Position numbers and translations under genes: made by a program. Positions 30,638-42,572 of a stretch of 64,000 nt of DNA are shown here, one piece after another. The notes beneath the pieces were generated by a model. The model was not told the DNA's origin, did no database searches, and saw nothing but the letters and a program-made list of their open reading frames with translations. Within the stretch, counting starts at the first letter, position 1; each line of letters opens with the position of its first letter. The stretch spans positions 62,001 through 126,000 of the forward strand of contig NZ_BNBV01000005.1 of NCBI RefSeq assembly GCF_014656135.1, in the 5' to 3' direction. The DNA is from Streptomyces thermodiastaticus (lineage in GTDB: Bacteria; Actinomycetota; Actinomycetes; Streptomycetales; Streptomycetaceae).

Positions 30638-30748
30638 CGGCTCATTGTCGGCCACCGCCCGCCGGTGTCGGCCAGTCGGTGGGACGGCCGGCGGTGTGCG
30701 GTGGTGTCGGCACGGACGCGGGGCGCCGGGCTGCGAGGATCCGGCGCC

Positions 30749-31684
30749 ATGATCACAGTCGTACAAAACGATAAAAGGGGTGCAAAGCGGGGGGTCCGCC
30801 CCCGGGTCCTTGTCCTCGCCCTGGTCGCCGCCGTGCTCGCCGCGAGCTGCTCCCGGCCGGACGCCGCGGCTCCGCCGGCGCAGGGCCCGCGGCTCGTCGC
30901 ACCACCGGCCCAGGCCCTCCAGGACTACGCGGACCGGCTGCGCGCCGCCACCACGGCCCGGGCGGCCGCCGCCCGCCGCTGGGGACTGCGGCGGGTCCCG
31001 CTGCCGCCTCCGGAGCCGCCCGCCGAGAAACCCCGCATCCGCGCCCGCCCCGGTTTCGAGGTGCGGCACCAGGAGGACTGGGACCTGCCGCCGGTCTTCA
31101 CCACGGTGCCCACCCGGGACAAGGTCGTCTTCCTCACCATCGACGACGGCGCCGAGAAGGACCCCGCCTTCCTGCGGATGATGAAAGACCTGAAGATCCC
31201 GTACTCGGCGTTCCTCAGCGACTACCTCATCCGGGACGACTACGCCTACTTCCGGGCCGTGCGGGACTCCGGAGTCACCCTCAACAACCACACGCTGCAC
31301 CACCGTTACCTGCGGGGCCTGCCCTACGAGGAGCAGGAGCGCGAGATCTGCGGCATGCAGGACGTCATGGAGCGGGAGTTCGGCACCCGCCCCCGGCTGT
31401 TCCGCCCGCCCTACGGGGCTTACGACCAGAACACCCTGCGCGCCGCCCGCTCCTGCGGCATCCGCTACGCCCCCATCTGGAACGAGGAGGTCTTCGTCGA
31501 CCACTGGGAGTTCCGCGAGGCCGACCAGCGGCTGCACCCCGGCGACATCGTCCTCACGCACTTCCGGGGCCGCCGCGAGTGGAACGGCACGATGGTGGAC
31601 GACATGCGGCGGTTCCTCGACCACGTCACCGCCCACGGGTTCGCGGTGGCGCGCCTGGAGGACTACCTGGAGGACGATGTGTGA
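30749..31684 (+). CDS. polysaccharide deacetylase lipoprotein (CE4)
   Basis: A carbohydrate esterase family 4 protein of 311 residues, exported and lipid-anchored: hydrophobic stretch LVLALVAAVLAASC with the lipobox cysteine near residue 29. Residues 1-110 are signal and a Pro/Arg-rich linker. The NodB domain has motif 1 TIDDG (D132-D133), metal histidines in HTLHH (181-185) and motif 3 RPPYG, then DIVLTHFRG. Likely removes acetyl groups from peptidoglycan or another glycan at the surface. The ATG at 30749 precedes an A-rich start (NDKRGAKRG). Confidence 0.9.
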   Translation: MITVVQNDKRGAKRGVRPRVLVLALVAAVLAASCSRPDAAAPPAQGPRLVAPPAQALQDYADRLRAATTARAAAARRWGLRRVPLPPPEPPAEKPRIRARPGFEVRHQEDWDLPPVFTTVPTRDKVVFLTIDDGAEKDPAFLRMMKDLKIPYSAFLSDYLIRDDYAYFRAVRDSGVTLNNHTLHHRYLRGLPYEEQEREICGMQDVMEREFGTRPRLFRPPYGAYDQNTLRAARSCGIRYAPIWNEEVFVDHWEFREADQRLHPGDIVLTHFRGRREWNGTMVDDMRRFLDHVTAHGFAVARLEDYLEDDV

Positions 31685-31754
31685 GCCACTGGCCAGGGCC
31701 GTCGTCGCCAATCCCGCACCCGCTGCCGCCCGCCGTCGACGCGGCGCGCGGCAA

Positions 31755-31781
31755 TTGGCACTCCGCTTGACCGAGTGCTAA
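31755..31781. promoter_or_regulatory. CIRCE element 1 (HrcA operator)
   Basis: TTGGCACTC-N9-GAGTGCTAA, one position off the consensus inverted repeat. It overlaps the -35 of the groES promoter. Confidence 0.92.
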
Positions 31782-31796
31782 CGACGGTCATAGTCT
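31767..31796 (+). promoter_or_regulatory. groES-groEL promoter
   Basis: TTGACC (31767-31772), 18-base spacer, TAGTCT (31791-31796). The -35 lies inside CIRCE 1 and the transcript start falls just before or in CIRCE 2. Confidence 0.75.
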
Positions 31797-31801
31797 CGGC
31801 T

Positions 31802-31828
31802 CTGGCACTCCCCCAGGGAGAGTGCCAA
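31802..31828. promoter_or_regulatory. CIRCE element 2 (HrcA operator)
   Basis: CTGGCACTC-N9-GAGTGCCAA, a second copy 20 bases after the first, near or within the transcribed leader. Confidence 0.9.
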
Positions 31829-31927
31829 CAATGCGACGGGCAGGTCCGGCACCCGCGACGACGGATCGACCTGGTCGCCACCTCAGACAGTTGACCCCGT
31901 GAGATCTCCGAAGGGGGAGGTCGGATC

Positions 31928-32236
31928 GTGACGACCGCCAGCTCCAAGGTTGCCATCAAGCCGCTCGAGGACCGCATCGTGGTCCAGCCGCTGGACGCCG
32001 AGCAGACCACGGCCTCTGGCCTGGTCATTCCGGACACCGCCAAGGAGAAGCCCCAGGAGGGTGTCGTCCTGGCCGTGGGCCCGGGCCGCTTCGAGGACGG
32101 CAACCGCCTTCCGCTCGACGTCAAGGTCGGTGACGTCGTGCTCTACAGCAAGTACGGCGGCACCGAGGTGAAGTACAACAACGAGGAGTACCTCGTTCTC
32201 TCGGCGCGCGACGTCCTCGCGATCATCGAGAAGTAA
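31928..32236 (+). CDS. groES: co-chaperonin GroES
   Basis: The 10-kDa lid of the GroEL folding chamber. The 102-residue protein has [22 protein letters not shown] (mobile loop), [13 protein letters not shown] and [24 protein letters not shown] at 31928 follows AAGGGGGAGG. It precedes groEL by 110 bases and shares the CIRCE-controlled promoter. Confidence 0.97.
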   Translation: MTTASSKVAIKPLEDRIVVQPLDAEQTTASGLVIPDTAKEKPQEGVVLAVGPGRFEDGNRLPLDVKVGDVVLYSKYGGTEVKYNNEEYLVLSARDVLAIIEK

Positions 32237-32286
32237 AACCCTCGATACCTGCTCCGAGCTGCGCCCCTGGCCCCCGCGACCGATGA

Positions 32287-33972
<1,686 letters not shown>

Positions 33973-33999
33973 CCCGCTGCCTCCACCTGAGCGGAACAC

Positions 34000-34038
34000 C
34001 CGGTGCCCGGCACCCCGTCACGGGGAGCCGGGCACCGG
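34000..34038 (+). terminator. terminator after groEL1
   Basis: CCGGTGCCCGGC pairs with GCCGGGCACCGG, with a nested CCCCG/CGGGG stem and a 3-base loop. Confidence 0.88.
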
Positions 34039-34091
34039 CGTGTGCGCGGGCGGCGGCACACCGGCCGTCAACGGTCGTGCCGCGGCCAGGG

Positions 34092-34865
34092 TCACCGCGG
34101 GCCGTACTTGCGGCCCGCCTTCGAGGAGATCCCGCCCAGCAGGCTCCGCGGCGTCACTTTCGCCAGCCCCATCAGCGCCTTGTACCGCGGGTCGGGGATC
34201 GACAGGGTCCGGCCGCGCGCCAGATCCGACAGCGCCGCCGCGACCACGTTGTCCGCGTCCAGCCACATCCAGCCCGGGATGTTGTCCGTGCCCATCCCGG
34301 CCCGCTGGTGGAACTCGGTGCGCACGAAACCTGGGCACAGCGCCATCAGGCGCACCCCGCTTCCGGCCAGATCCCGCGCCACGCCCTGGGTGAACTGCAC
34401 GACCCACGCCTTGGAGGCGCCGTAGGTGCCGCGCGGCACGAACGCGGCCACCGACGCCACGTTCACCACCCCGCCCCGCCCGCGCTCGCGCATGGCCGCG
34501 GTCGCCGCCGAGGTCAGCCGCAGCACCGCCTCCACATGCACCTTGATCATCCGCAGCTCGTCGGCCACGGGGACGTCGAGATAGCGGCCCTTGTTGCCGA
34601 AACCGGCGTTGTTGACCAGCAGGTCGACCGGGTTGCGGCGGTCGCCCAGCCGGGTCGCCACGGCCTCGATGCCCTCGTCGGTGGCCAGGTCCGCGGGGAG
34701 CACCTCGGCCTCGATGCCGTGCCGGTCGTGCAGCTCGGTGGCCTGCTCCGCCAGCCGCTTGGCGTCGCGCGCCACCAGCACGAGGTCGTGCCCGTCCCTC
34801 GCCAGCCGCCGCGCGAACGCGGCGCCGAGGCCCGCCGTCGATCCCGTAATCAGAGCCGTTGTCAT
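34092..34865 (-). CDS. short-chain dehydrogenase/reductase
   Basis: 257 residues with the nucleotide-binding motif TGSTAGLG, NNAG (LLVNNAGFG), the catalytic Ser in VASVAAF and Tyr-Lys in YGASK, and PGFVRTEF. A complete classical SDR. The Arg at VARDAKR after the second strand favours NADP. The substrate is unknown. The ATG at 34865 begins MTTALITGS. It lies on the other strand from groEL1 with convergent 3' ends. Confidence 0.9.
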   Translation of the reverse strand: MTTALITGSTAGLGAAFARRLARDGHDLVLVARDAKRLAEQATELHDRHGIEAEVLPADLATDEGIEAVATRLGDRRNPVDLLVNNAGFGNKGRYLDVPVADELRMIKVHVEAVLRLTSAATAAMRERGRGGVVNVASVAAFVPRGTYGASKAWVVQFTQGVARDLAGSGVRLMALCPGFVRTEFHQRAGMGTDNIPGWMWLDADNVVAAALSDLARGRTLSIPDPRYKALMGLAKVTPRSLLGGISSKAGRKYGPR

Positions 34866-34986
34866 GGCGAAAGACTATGGGTTCGAGCCGCTCGTCCCCG
34901 ATCTCTGCATCAGGCCCGCAAATCGGTGACGACCCGGTGAGGACGGCATGGTCCGCCCGGCGCCCGCCGGACGCCGGGCGACTCCG

Positions 34987-35655
34987 TCACCCGCCCTGCC
35001 CCGCCGTGTACGCCCGCGCCGAGGCCAGCGACTCCGGGTGCAGCGCGGTGCCGGCCGCCAGCAGCCGCGGCAGCAGCGAACGGTCCGTGGTGGAGGCCCG
35101 GAACTGCAGGGCGACGGTCACGTCGTGGTCCGGCCGGTACACCACCTCGACCGGATCGCCGGCCCGGATCTCGCCCGGTTCCAGCACCCGCAGATACGCG
35201 CCCGGCGCACCCCGGAGCGTGAACCGCCGCACCCAGCCGCGCTCGCCCAGGTGCTCCTGGAACGTGCGGCACGGGATGCGCCCGCTGGTGACCTCCAGCA
35301 GCACCGAGCCTCCGATGCGCCAGCGCTCGCCGATCAGCGCACCGGATATGTCGAGGCCGGACGTGGTCAGATTCTCGCCGAACGAGCCGTTGGGCAGGGT
35401 GCGGCCCAGCTCCCGCTCCCACTCGTCCAGGTCCTCGCGGGCCACCGCGTACACCGCCTGGTCGTTCCCGCCGTGGTGCCGCTTGTGGCACACCGCGTCG
35501 CCGGCGAGACCGCTCCCGCCGACCCCCTTCGGCCCAGGCGCCGTCACCCGCACCGGATGGTCCACCGGACGTTTGCCGATGCCGGTCACACCCTCGGGCT
35601 GGTCGGTGTACGGCACGGCGACGGGGCGGCCCAGATTGACGGAGAGAAGCTTCAT
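34987..35655 (-). CDS. MOSC domain protein (YiiM-like)
   Basis: 222 residues from the ATG at 35655 (MKLLSVNLGRPVAV). Features of MOSC proteins: GSFGENLTTSGLD, the conserved cysteine in SGRIPCRTF, and RRFTLRGAPGAYLRVLEPGEI. MOSC proteins carry or transfer sulfur to molybdenum cofactor or reduce N-hydroxylated compounds; the YiiM branch does the latter (family knowledge). The gene starts 82 bases from the divergent LysR gene. Confidence 0.9.
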   Translation of the reverse strand: MKLLSVNLGRPVAVPYTDQPEGVTGIGKRPVDHPVRVTAPGPKGVGGSGLAGDAVCHKRHHGGNDQAVYAVAREDLDEWERELGRTLPNGSFGENLTTSGLDISGALIGERWRIGGSVLLEVTSGRIPCRTFQEHLGERGWVRRFTLRGAPGAYLRVLEPGEIRAGDPVEVVYRPDHDVTVALQFRASTTDRSLLPRLLAAGTALHPESLASARAYTAGQGG

Positions 35656-35725
35656 GCCGCCGCACGGTAGGCGACCAGGCATCAAAGCGTCGATGGGTTT
35701 TCCGGTGCTCGCCCCAAGCGTCGCT

Positions 35726-35737
35726 TATGCTAGGCGC
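35726..35737 (+). promoter_or_regulatory. candidate -10 of a leaderless lysR-type transcript
   Basis: TATGCT at 35726-35731 ends exactly six bases before the GTG at 35738; no Shine-Dalgarno is present. The divergent gap to the MOSC gene is only 82 bases. Confidence 0.45.
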
Positions 35738-36640
35738 GTGCTAGAGGCCCGCCATCTCCGAGTGCTGCGCGCCGTGGCCGCCGGCGGCTCCTTCTCCGCG
35801 GCGGCCCGCGAACTGGGCTGCACCCAGCCCGCCGTCAGCCAGCAGATGCGGGCCCTGGAGACCTCCGTCGGCACCCCCCTGCTCGTCCGCACCGGCCGCG
35901 AGATGCGGCTCACCCAGGCCGGCGAGGCCCTGGTGCGGCACGCCGGCGGCATCCTCGCCGGGCTCACCGCCGCCGAGGAGGAGGTCGCCGCCATCGCCGG
36001 GCTGCGGGCCGGACGGGTCCGGCTCGTCTCCTTCCCCAGCGGCAGCTCCACCCTGGTGCCCGCCGCGCTGGCCGCGCTGCGCGCCGCCCACCCCGGCACC
36101 CAGGTCTTCCTGGAGGAGGCCGAGCCGCCCCGTTCGGTGGAGCTGCTGCGCCAGGGCGACTGCGACGTGGCCCTCGCCTTCCGCTACGAGGGCGCCTCGG
36201 GCCCGCAGGACGCCCGGGAGTGGGAGGACCTGGAGGTACGGCCGCTGCTGACCGACCGGCTCGTCGGGCTGGTACCGGCGGGCCACCGGCTGGCCGGCGC
36301 CGACCGGATCGGCATCGCCGACCTCGCCGACGAGCCCTGGATCGCGGGCTGTCCGCGCTGCCGCGGGCAGCTGGTCGAGGTCTGCGCGGGCGCCGGTTTC
36401 ACCCCCCGCATCGACTTCGCCACGGACGACTATCCGGCGGTGGTCGGCCTGGTGGGCGCGGGACTCGGGGTCGCCGTCCTGCCCCAGCTGGCCGTGGAGT
36501 CCGTCCGCCCCCGCGGCACGCGCACCGTGGAGATCGAACCGGCCGTGCGGCGGGAGATCGTCGCCCTCACCCTGCCCGACCTGGCCCGGGTGCCGGCGGT
36601 CGCGGCCACGCTGGACGAGCTGGTCCGCGCGGCCCGCTGA
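35738..36640 (+). CDS. LysR-family transcriptional regulator
   Basis: 300 residues: N-terminal winged helix (LEARHLRVLRAVAAGGSFSAAARELGCTQPAVSQQMRALE, residues 2-41) and a periplasmic-binding-like effector domain (GRVRLVSFPSGSSTLVP, CDVALAF, GLVGAGLGVAVLPQLAV). A CPRC sequence (residues 206-210 approximately) contains two cysteines that might sense redox or metals; this is inference. The GTG at 35738 gives the standard LysR start. Likely targets: itself and the divergent MOSC gene. Confidence 0.9.
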   Translation: MLEARHLRVLRAVAAGGSFSAAARELGCTQPAVSQQMRALETSVGTPLLVRTGREMRLTQAGEALVRHAGGILAGLTAAEEEVAAIAGLRAGRVRLVSFPSGSSTLVPAALAALRAAHPGTQVFLEEAEPPRSVELLRQGDCDVALAFRYEGASGPQDAREWEDLEVRPLLTDRLVGLVPAGHRLAGADRIGIADLADEPWIAGCPRCRGQLVEVCAGAGFTPRIDFATDDYPAVVGLVGAGLGVAVLPQLAVESVRPRGTRTVEIEPAVRREIVALTLPDLARVPAVAATLDELVRAAR

Positions 36641-36837
36641 GCAGACCGTCCCGGAGCAGCGGCACGGGCGCTGTGGGTTCGCGGGCGGCGGCGGTGCCGC
36701 ACTCCGGTGGGGGAGCCGGGCGGGGCGCACGCGCCGGGGGTGGCGGACACACGTGCAGGGCACGCCTCCTGCGTGCCCTTCGAAGTGATCTCTGTGTCCA
36801 GCGTCGGTCGGTGCGGGCTACATGAAGAAACGTTCCT

Positions 36838-37173
36838 TCAGTCGTCCTGGGAGTCGGACTCCCGGCGGCCGGACGAGGAGGTCGACACCAGCCGGTTGCG
36901 CGCGCGCCCCATCAGCTCCTCGCGCTCGTCCTCGGTCAGGCCTCCCCACACTCCGTACGGCTCGCGCACCGCCAAGGCGTGCGCCGCGCACTCCGCACGG
37001 ACCGGGCACCTCATGCAGACCTCCTTGGCCGAGTTCTCTCGAGCGCTCCGAGCCGCCCCGCGCTCGCCCTCCGGATGGAAGAAGAGCGAGCTGTCCACCC
37101 CGCGGCAGGCAGCCAGCAGCTGCCAGTCCCACAGGTCCGCGTTCGGTCCTGGAAGGCGGGAGAAATCTGCCAT
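36838..37173 (-). CDS. whiD: WhiD, Wbl-family iron-sulfur regulator of sporulation
   Basis: WhiB-like protein of 111 residues. It has the four cluster-binding cysteines C23, C53, C56 and C62 (AACRG and VCMRCPVRAEC) and the turn GVWGGLTEDERE before a basic C-terminus. In Streptomyces coelicolor WhiD binds a [4Fe-4S] cluster, is needed for late sporulation, and partners with the principal sigma factor. The start MADFSRLPGPNADLW (ATG 37173) is the one I recognise for WhiD. Divergent from bldM across 383 bases, the known genome arrangement. Confidence 0.95.
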   Translation of the reverse strand: MADFSRLPGPNADLWDWQLLAACRGVDSSLFFHPEGERGAARSARENSAKEVCMRCPVRAECAAHALAVREPYGVWGGLTEDEREELMGRARNRLVSTSSSGRRESDSQDD

Positions 37174-37403
37174 TGCGTGACCCCTTGTAGCCGTTCGGTG
37201 GCGGATACGGTGCCAACGACCGTACATCTCCGATCTAAGGAGATGAAAATATGACTCATTGCGAATCTATCCCGAGACACCGTGAAACGGGAAGAAAAGG
37301 GGCTGAACGGGGCATAGCTTGTGATGAAAAGTTGAGGGTATGACGTCTGTGTCTGCGCCGTGTCCGGTCCCTCACGTAGAGTGCCGAAAACGGCGTACGG
37401 CCC

Positions 37404-37431
37404 CGTAACTCTTTCGAGTGACCATCGTTGA
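37404..37431 (+). promoter_or_regulatory. sigma-BldN type promoter of bldM
   Basis: CGTAAC (37404-37409), exactly 16 bases, CGTTGA (37426-37431), the recognition sequence of the ECF sigma factor BldN, 126 bases before bldM. The 37174-37556 gap is otherwise occupied by upstream sequences of whiD and bldM with no further site I can name. Confidence 0.85.
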
Positions 37432-37556
37432 GAGTGCGGAGGCGGTTGAAAACCACCAGTGCTCGGGCAGGCGTCCGAGACGGTCGACCGCACAGGTGAC
37501 GACTTCGTACCAGCCTGGAGGCTCAAGGTGACGCGCATCAGCTGCGGAGGGCGGCC

Positions 37557-38168
37557 ATGACATCCGTCCTCGTCTGCGACGACTCCCCGCTTGCCCGAGA
37601 GGCGCTGCGCCGCGCGGTCGCGACCGTGCCCGGCGTCGAGCGCGTGACGACGGCGGCCAACGGCGAGGAAGTCCTCCGCCGCTGGGGCGCCGACCGCTCG
37701 GACCTCATCCTCATGGACGTGCGCATGCCCGGCTTGGGCGGTGTCGAGACCGTCCGGCGGCTGCTGTCCGCCGACCCGGGTGCGCGCATCATCATGCTGA
37801 CGGTCGCCGAGGACCTGGACGGCGTGGCGCTCGCCGTCGCCGCCGGCGCCCGGGGCTACCTGCACAAGGACGCCTCCCGCGCCGAGCTGCGCGCGACGGT
37901 GACGCAGGCCCTGGCCGACCCCACCTGGCGGCTCGCCCCGCGGCGGCTCCGCTCGGCCGAGATGGGCGCCGCGCCCACGCTCACCGCGCGTGAGATCCAG
38001 GTCCTGGAGGGCATGAGCCACGGCCGCTCCAACGCGGAGATCGGCCGTGAGCTGTTCCTCTCCGAGGACACCGTCAAGACGCACGCCCGCCGGCTGTTCA
38101 AGAAGCTCGGCGCCTCCGACCGCGCCCACGCGGTGGCGCTGGGCTTCCGGTGGGGTCTGGTCCGCTAG
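37557..38168 (+). CDS. bldM: BldM response regulator of aerial development
   Basis: NarL/FixJ-type response regulator, 203 residues: receiver domain 1-120 with D8-D9, the aspartate D54 in LILMDVRMPG and a lysine in LHKDA, and a LuxR-type helix-turn-helix (LTAREIQVLEGMSHGRSNAEIGRELFLSEDTVKTHARRLFKKL). In S. coelicolor BldM is an orphan regulator needed for aerial hyphae; D54 is not essential there, and it acts as homodimer or with WhiI. The ATG at 37557 follows CGGAGGGCGG. Confidence 0.96.
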   Translation: MTSVLVCDDSPLAREALRRAVATVPGVERVTTAANGEEVLRRWGADRSDLILMDVRMPGLGGVETVRRLLSADPGARIIMLTVAEDLDGVALAVAAGARGYLHKDASRAELRATVTQALADPTWRLAPRRLRSAEMGAAPTLTAREIQVLEGMSHGRSNAEIGRELFLSEDTVKTHARRLFKKLGASDRAHAVALGFRWGLVR

Positions 38169-38175
38169 CTCTCGC

Positions 38176-38197
38176 GCGGGGCGGAAGCCCGCCCCGC
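38176..38197 (+). terminator. hairpin after bldM
   Basis: GCGGGGCGG pairs with CCGCCCCGC around AAGC, 8 bases after the stop. A second perfect 10-bp stem (CCCGGGACGC, 38282-38291 with 38303-38312) follows in the 534-base gap before shbA. Apart from these hairpins I see nothing assignable at 38169-38702. Confidence 0.65.
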
Positions 38198-38702
38198 CCA
38201 GGTGTGGCACCGCTGCTGCCGGCGGCACCGTCGCCGGGGCAGCGGTGCGGTCGCACCGCGTCCATCGCCCCGCCGTCCCCTCCCGGGACGCACCCCGTCG
38301 GAGCGTCCCGGGTGCACGGACGGCTTTCCGCTGTACACGGGAGGCCGCCCGCGCGGACCGCTCCGCGTGGAGAATCCGCGTGGAGAAGAAGAACCGGAGC
38401 GGACCACGGTCCCCGCGGCCGGCTCCCGGCCCACGCCCGCGTGCCCGCGCAGGGCGGGCCCCTGAAGGATCCCGGCCGCCGCCGGGCGCCGCACCGGGCG
38501 GCCTCAGGGACCGGCGGTCGCCCGCTGCTCGTTTTCCGGCGGATGCCGCATCCTTGAGGGTGTGGAGTTCCTCGGGGACGAGTCGGTCGAGCGGAATGGG
38601 AGGGCGCAGGGGATGGGTTCCGGCGCATCCGCTCATAACGCTTCGGTGCACAACCGTGACGGTGGTGCCACGGAGCGCACGACACCAAGGCACGATGGAC
38701 CG

Positions 38703-39290
38703 ATGTTCGACGACGAGGCGGCACGTGCCCAGGGTGCGATCAGTGCGCTCGTCCACCGCGCCGTCGACGGTGACGAGCAGGCGACCCACGATCTGCTCGC
38801 CCGGGTCCATCCGCTGGCGCTGCGCTACTGCCGCACCCGGCTGTCCCGGCTGCCGGGCGACGCGCGTCACTTCGTCGAGGACCTGGCCCAGGAAGTCTGC
38901 GTGGCCGTGCTCCTCGCCCTGCCCCGCTACCGGGACACCGGCCGTCCCTTCGAGGCCTTCGTCTTCGCCATCGCCGCCCACAAGGTCGCCGACCTGCAGC
39001 GGGCGGCGATGCGCCATCCCGGGTCCACGGCCGTCCCCTCGGACGAGATGCCCGAGCGCCCCGACGACTCCCTCGGCCCCGAGGAACGCGCCCTGCTCAG
39101 CAGCGACGCCGAGTGGGCCAAGAAACTGCTGGCCAATCTCCCGGAGAACCAGCGCGAACTGCTGCTGCTGCGCATCGCCGTCGGCCTGACCGCGGAGGAG
39201 ACCGGACAGATGTTGGGAATGTCACCGGGAGCGGTCCGGGTGGCCCAGCACCGGGCCCTCAGCCGTCTGCGGGCCCTGGCCGAGCAGTAG
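38703..39290 (+). CDS. shbA: ECF sigma factor ShbA
   Basis: ECF-type sigma factor. From the ATG at 38703 ([11 protein letters not shown]) it has 195 residues: region 2 ([62 protein letters not shown]) and region 4 ([47 protein letters not shown]). In Streptomyces griseus ShbA drives transcription of hrdB, the principal sigma gene; this gene has the same position between bldM and guaB. The frame stays open to in-frame starts at 38562 and 38613 (242 and 225 residues). No anti-sigma gene is adjacent. Confidence 0.88.
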   Translation: MFDDEAARAQGAISALVHRAVDGDEQATHDLLARVHPLALRYCRTRLSRLPGDARHFVEDLAQEVCVAVLLALPRYRDTGRPFEAFVFAIAAHKVADLQRAAMRHPGSTAVPSDEMPERPDDSLGPEERALLSSDAEWAKKLLANLPENQRELLLLRIAVGLTAEETGQMLGMSPGAVRVAQHRALSRLRALAEQ

Positions 39291-39418
39291 CCGCCCCACG
39301 CCCGCCACTTGGGCAGGCCGGCGGGGCGGGACACCGGCACGGCACGGACGTTGGGAGGAACGTACGAAGCCGGAAGGCGCCCCTGATCGTGGAATGAGAC
39401 GCCTCCGCTTCCCGTTAG

Positions 39419-40966
<1,548 letters not shown>

Positions 40967-41001
40967 CCCGCGCGAGCGCGGCGCACGTCTGAGACGTTCA
41001 A

Positions 41002-41030
41002 GGGCGGCCCCGGATGATCCGGGGCCGCCC
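41002..41030 (+). terminator. terminator after guaB
   Basis: Perfect 13-bp stem GGGCGGCCCCGGA / TCCGGGGCCGCCC with loop TGA, followed by TGTTCTT. Confidence 0.9.
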
Positions 41031-41214
41031 TGTTCTTGGGCGTCTGTCGGGCGTCCCTTGGTCTTGTCCTGGACATTTCCTGGGTGTCTCTCGGGTGTCA
41101 GCCGGGCGTCCGATCCGGCGTCCGCCAGGGGCGCCGGCCGTGGGGGTCGGCCGCTCGCCAGGGGCGTCGGCGATACTGGAAGACGCTGAGACGCATCAGG
41201 GAAAGGCGACCAAC

Positions 41215-42339
41215 GTGACTGAGATCGAGATCGGGCGCGGCAAGCGCGGCCGCCGGGCGTACGCGTTCGACGACATCGCCGTCGTTCCGAGCCGCCGTAC
41301 CCGGGACCCGAAGGAGGTCTCGATCGCCTGGCAGATCGACGCCTACCGCTTCGAGCTGCCGTTCCTGGCCGCCCCCATGGACTCGGTCGTCTCCCCGGCC
41401 ACCGCCATCCGCATCGGCGAGCTGGGCGGCCTGGGCGTGCTCAACCTCGAAGGCCTGTGGACCCGCTACGAGGACCCGCAGCCGCTGCTCGACGAGATCG
41501 CCGAGCTGCCCGCCGAGTCCGCGACCCGGCGCCTGCAGGAGATCTACGCCGCGCCGATCAAGGAGGAGCTGATCGGCGCCCGCATCAAGGAGGTCCGCGA
41601 CGCCGGTGTCGTCACTGCCGCCGCGCTCTCCCCGCAGCGCACCGCCCAGTTCTCCAAGGCGGTCGTGGACGCGGGCGTGGACATCTTCGTGATCCGCGGC
41701 ACGACGGTCTCCGCCGAGCACGTCTCCTCCTCGCACGAGCCGCTCAACCTGAAGCAGTTCATCTACGAGCTCGACGTCCCCGTGATCGTCGGCGGCTGCG
41801 CCACCTACACCGCGGCCCTGCACCTGATGCGCACCGGTGCCGCGGGTGTCCTCGTCGGCTTCGGCGGCGGCGCCGCCCACACCACCCGCAACGTGCTGGG
41901 CATCCAGGTGCCGATGGCGACGGCGGTGGCGGACGTGGCGGCGGCCCGCCGCGACTACATGGACGAGTCCGGCGGCCGGTACGTGCATGTGATCGCGGAC
42001 GGTGGTGTCGGCTGGTCCGGCGACCTGCCCAAGGCGATCGCCTGCGGCGCGGACGCGGTGATGATGGGCTCCCCGCTGGCGCGCGCCACCGACGCGCCGG
42101 GCAAGGGCCACCACTGGGGCATGGAGGCCGTCAACGCCGAGCTGCCGCGCGGCAAGAAGGTCGACCTGGGCACGGTCGGCACCATCGAGGAGATCCTCAC
42201 CGGCCCGTCCCACACCCCGGACGGCTCGATGAACTTCTTCGGTGCCCTGCGCCGCGCCATGGCCACCACCGGCTACAGCGAGCTGAAGGAGTTCCAGCGG
42301 GTCGAGGTGACGGTGGCCGACTCGCAGCACAAGCGGTGA
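41215..42339 (+). CDS. guaB3: GuaB3-family IMP dehydrogenase-related protein
   Basis: 374 residues, the actinobacterial GuaB3 family, without CBS domains. Motifs: FDDIAVVPSRRTRDPKEV, LAAPMDSVVSPATAIRIGELGG, IRGTTVSAEHVSS (where GuaB has the catalytic cysteine loop), GGCATYTAALHLMRTGAAGVLVGFG, and HVIADGGVGWSGDLPKAIACGADAVMMGSPLA. The family is annotated as IMP dehydrogenase, but some members act as GMP reductase, so the reaction is not certain. GTG at 41215 follows GGGAAAGGCG. Confidence 0.92.
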   Translation: MTEIEIGRGKRGRRAYAFDDIAVVPSRRTRDPKEVSIAWQIDAYRFELPFLAAPMDSVVSPATAIRIGELGGLGVLNLEGLWTRYEDPQPLLDEIAELPAESATRRLQEIYAAPIKEELIGARIKEVRDAGVVTAAALSPQRTAQFSKAVVDAGVDIFVIRGTTVSAEHVSSSHEPLNLKQFIYELDVPVIVGGCATYTAALHLMRTGAAGVLVGFGGGAAHTTRNVLGIQVPMATAVADVAAARRDYMDESGGRYVHVIADGGVGWSGDLPKAIACGADAVMMGSPLARATDAPGKGHHWGMEAVNAELPRGKKVDLGTVGTIEEILTGPSHTPDGSMNFFGALRRAMATTGYSELKEFQRVEVTVADSQHKR

Positions 42340-42369
42340 GCGGCCGCTGCCGCAGCCGCTGAAGGAAGC

Positions 42370-42420
42370 GACGCCCGGACCCGGCCGGTCCCCTACCTGA
42401 GGACCGCGTGTCCGGGCGTC
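42370..42420. terminator. hairpin between convergent guaB3 and dehydrogenase-like gene
   Basis: GACGCCCGGAC (42370-42380) pairs with GTCCGGGCGTC (42410-42420) and a nested GGTCC/GGACC; 31 bases after the guaB3 stop. Confidence 0.7.
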
Positions 42421-42443
42421 CGCTTCGTCGACCGCCCTGGCCC

Positions 42444-42503
42444 GAGGCGGGATCCCTGGCTGAGGCGGGATCGCTCTGCTCCGAGGCGGGATCGCTCTGG
42501 TCG
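42444..42503. repeat. three short direct repeats GAGGCGGGATC
   Basis: GAGGCGGGATC begins at 42444, 42462 and 42483, the last two followed by GCTCTG. It lies in the spacer after guaB3. No function is evident. Confidence 0.6.
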
Positions 42504-42572
42504 GAGCACCTGCGTGCGCAGGGGGGCGCACGCCTCCGTGCCGCCCCTGCGCGCGCACCCGCCCGCCCCCTG

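Noticed and set aside
30638..30748. Promoters in the methyltransferase-deacetylase divergent gap
   Set aside because: No -35/-10 pair with acceptable spacing could be found by eye.
37011..39017. Minus-strand frame of 668 codons across whiD, bldM and shbA
   Set aside because: Overlaps three recognisable genes and contains no domain; codon pattern is that of the complementary strand.
41031..41214. Repeated GGGCGTC/GGGTGTC words before guaB3
   Set aside because: Irregular spacing and imperfect copies; looks like GC-rich low complexity rather than an ordered repeat.
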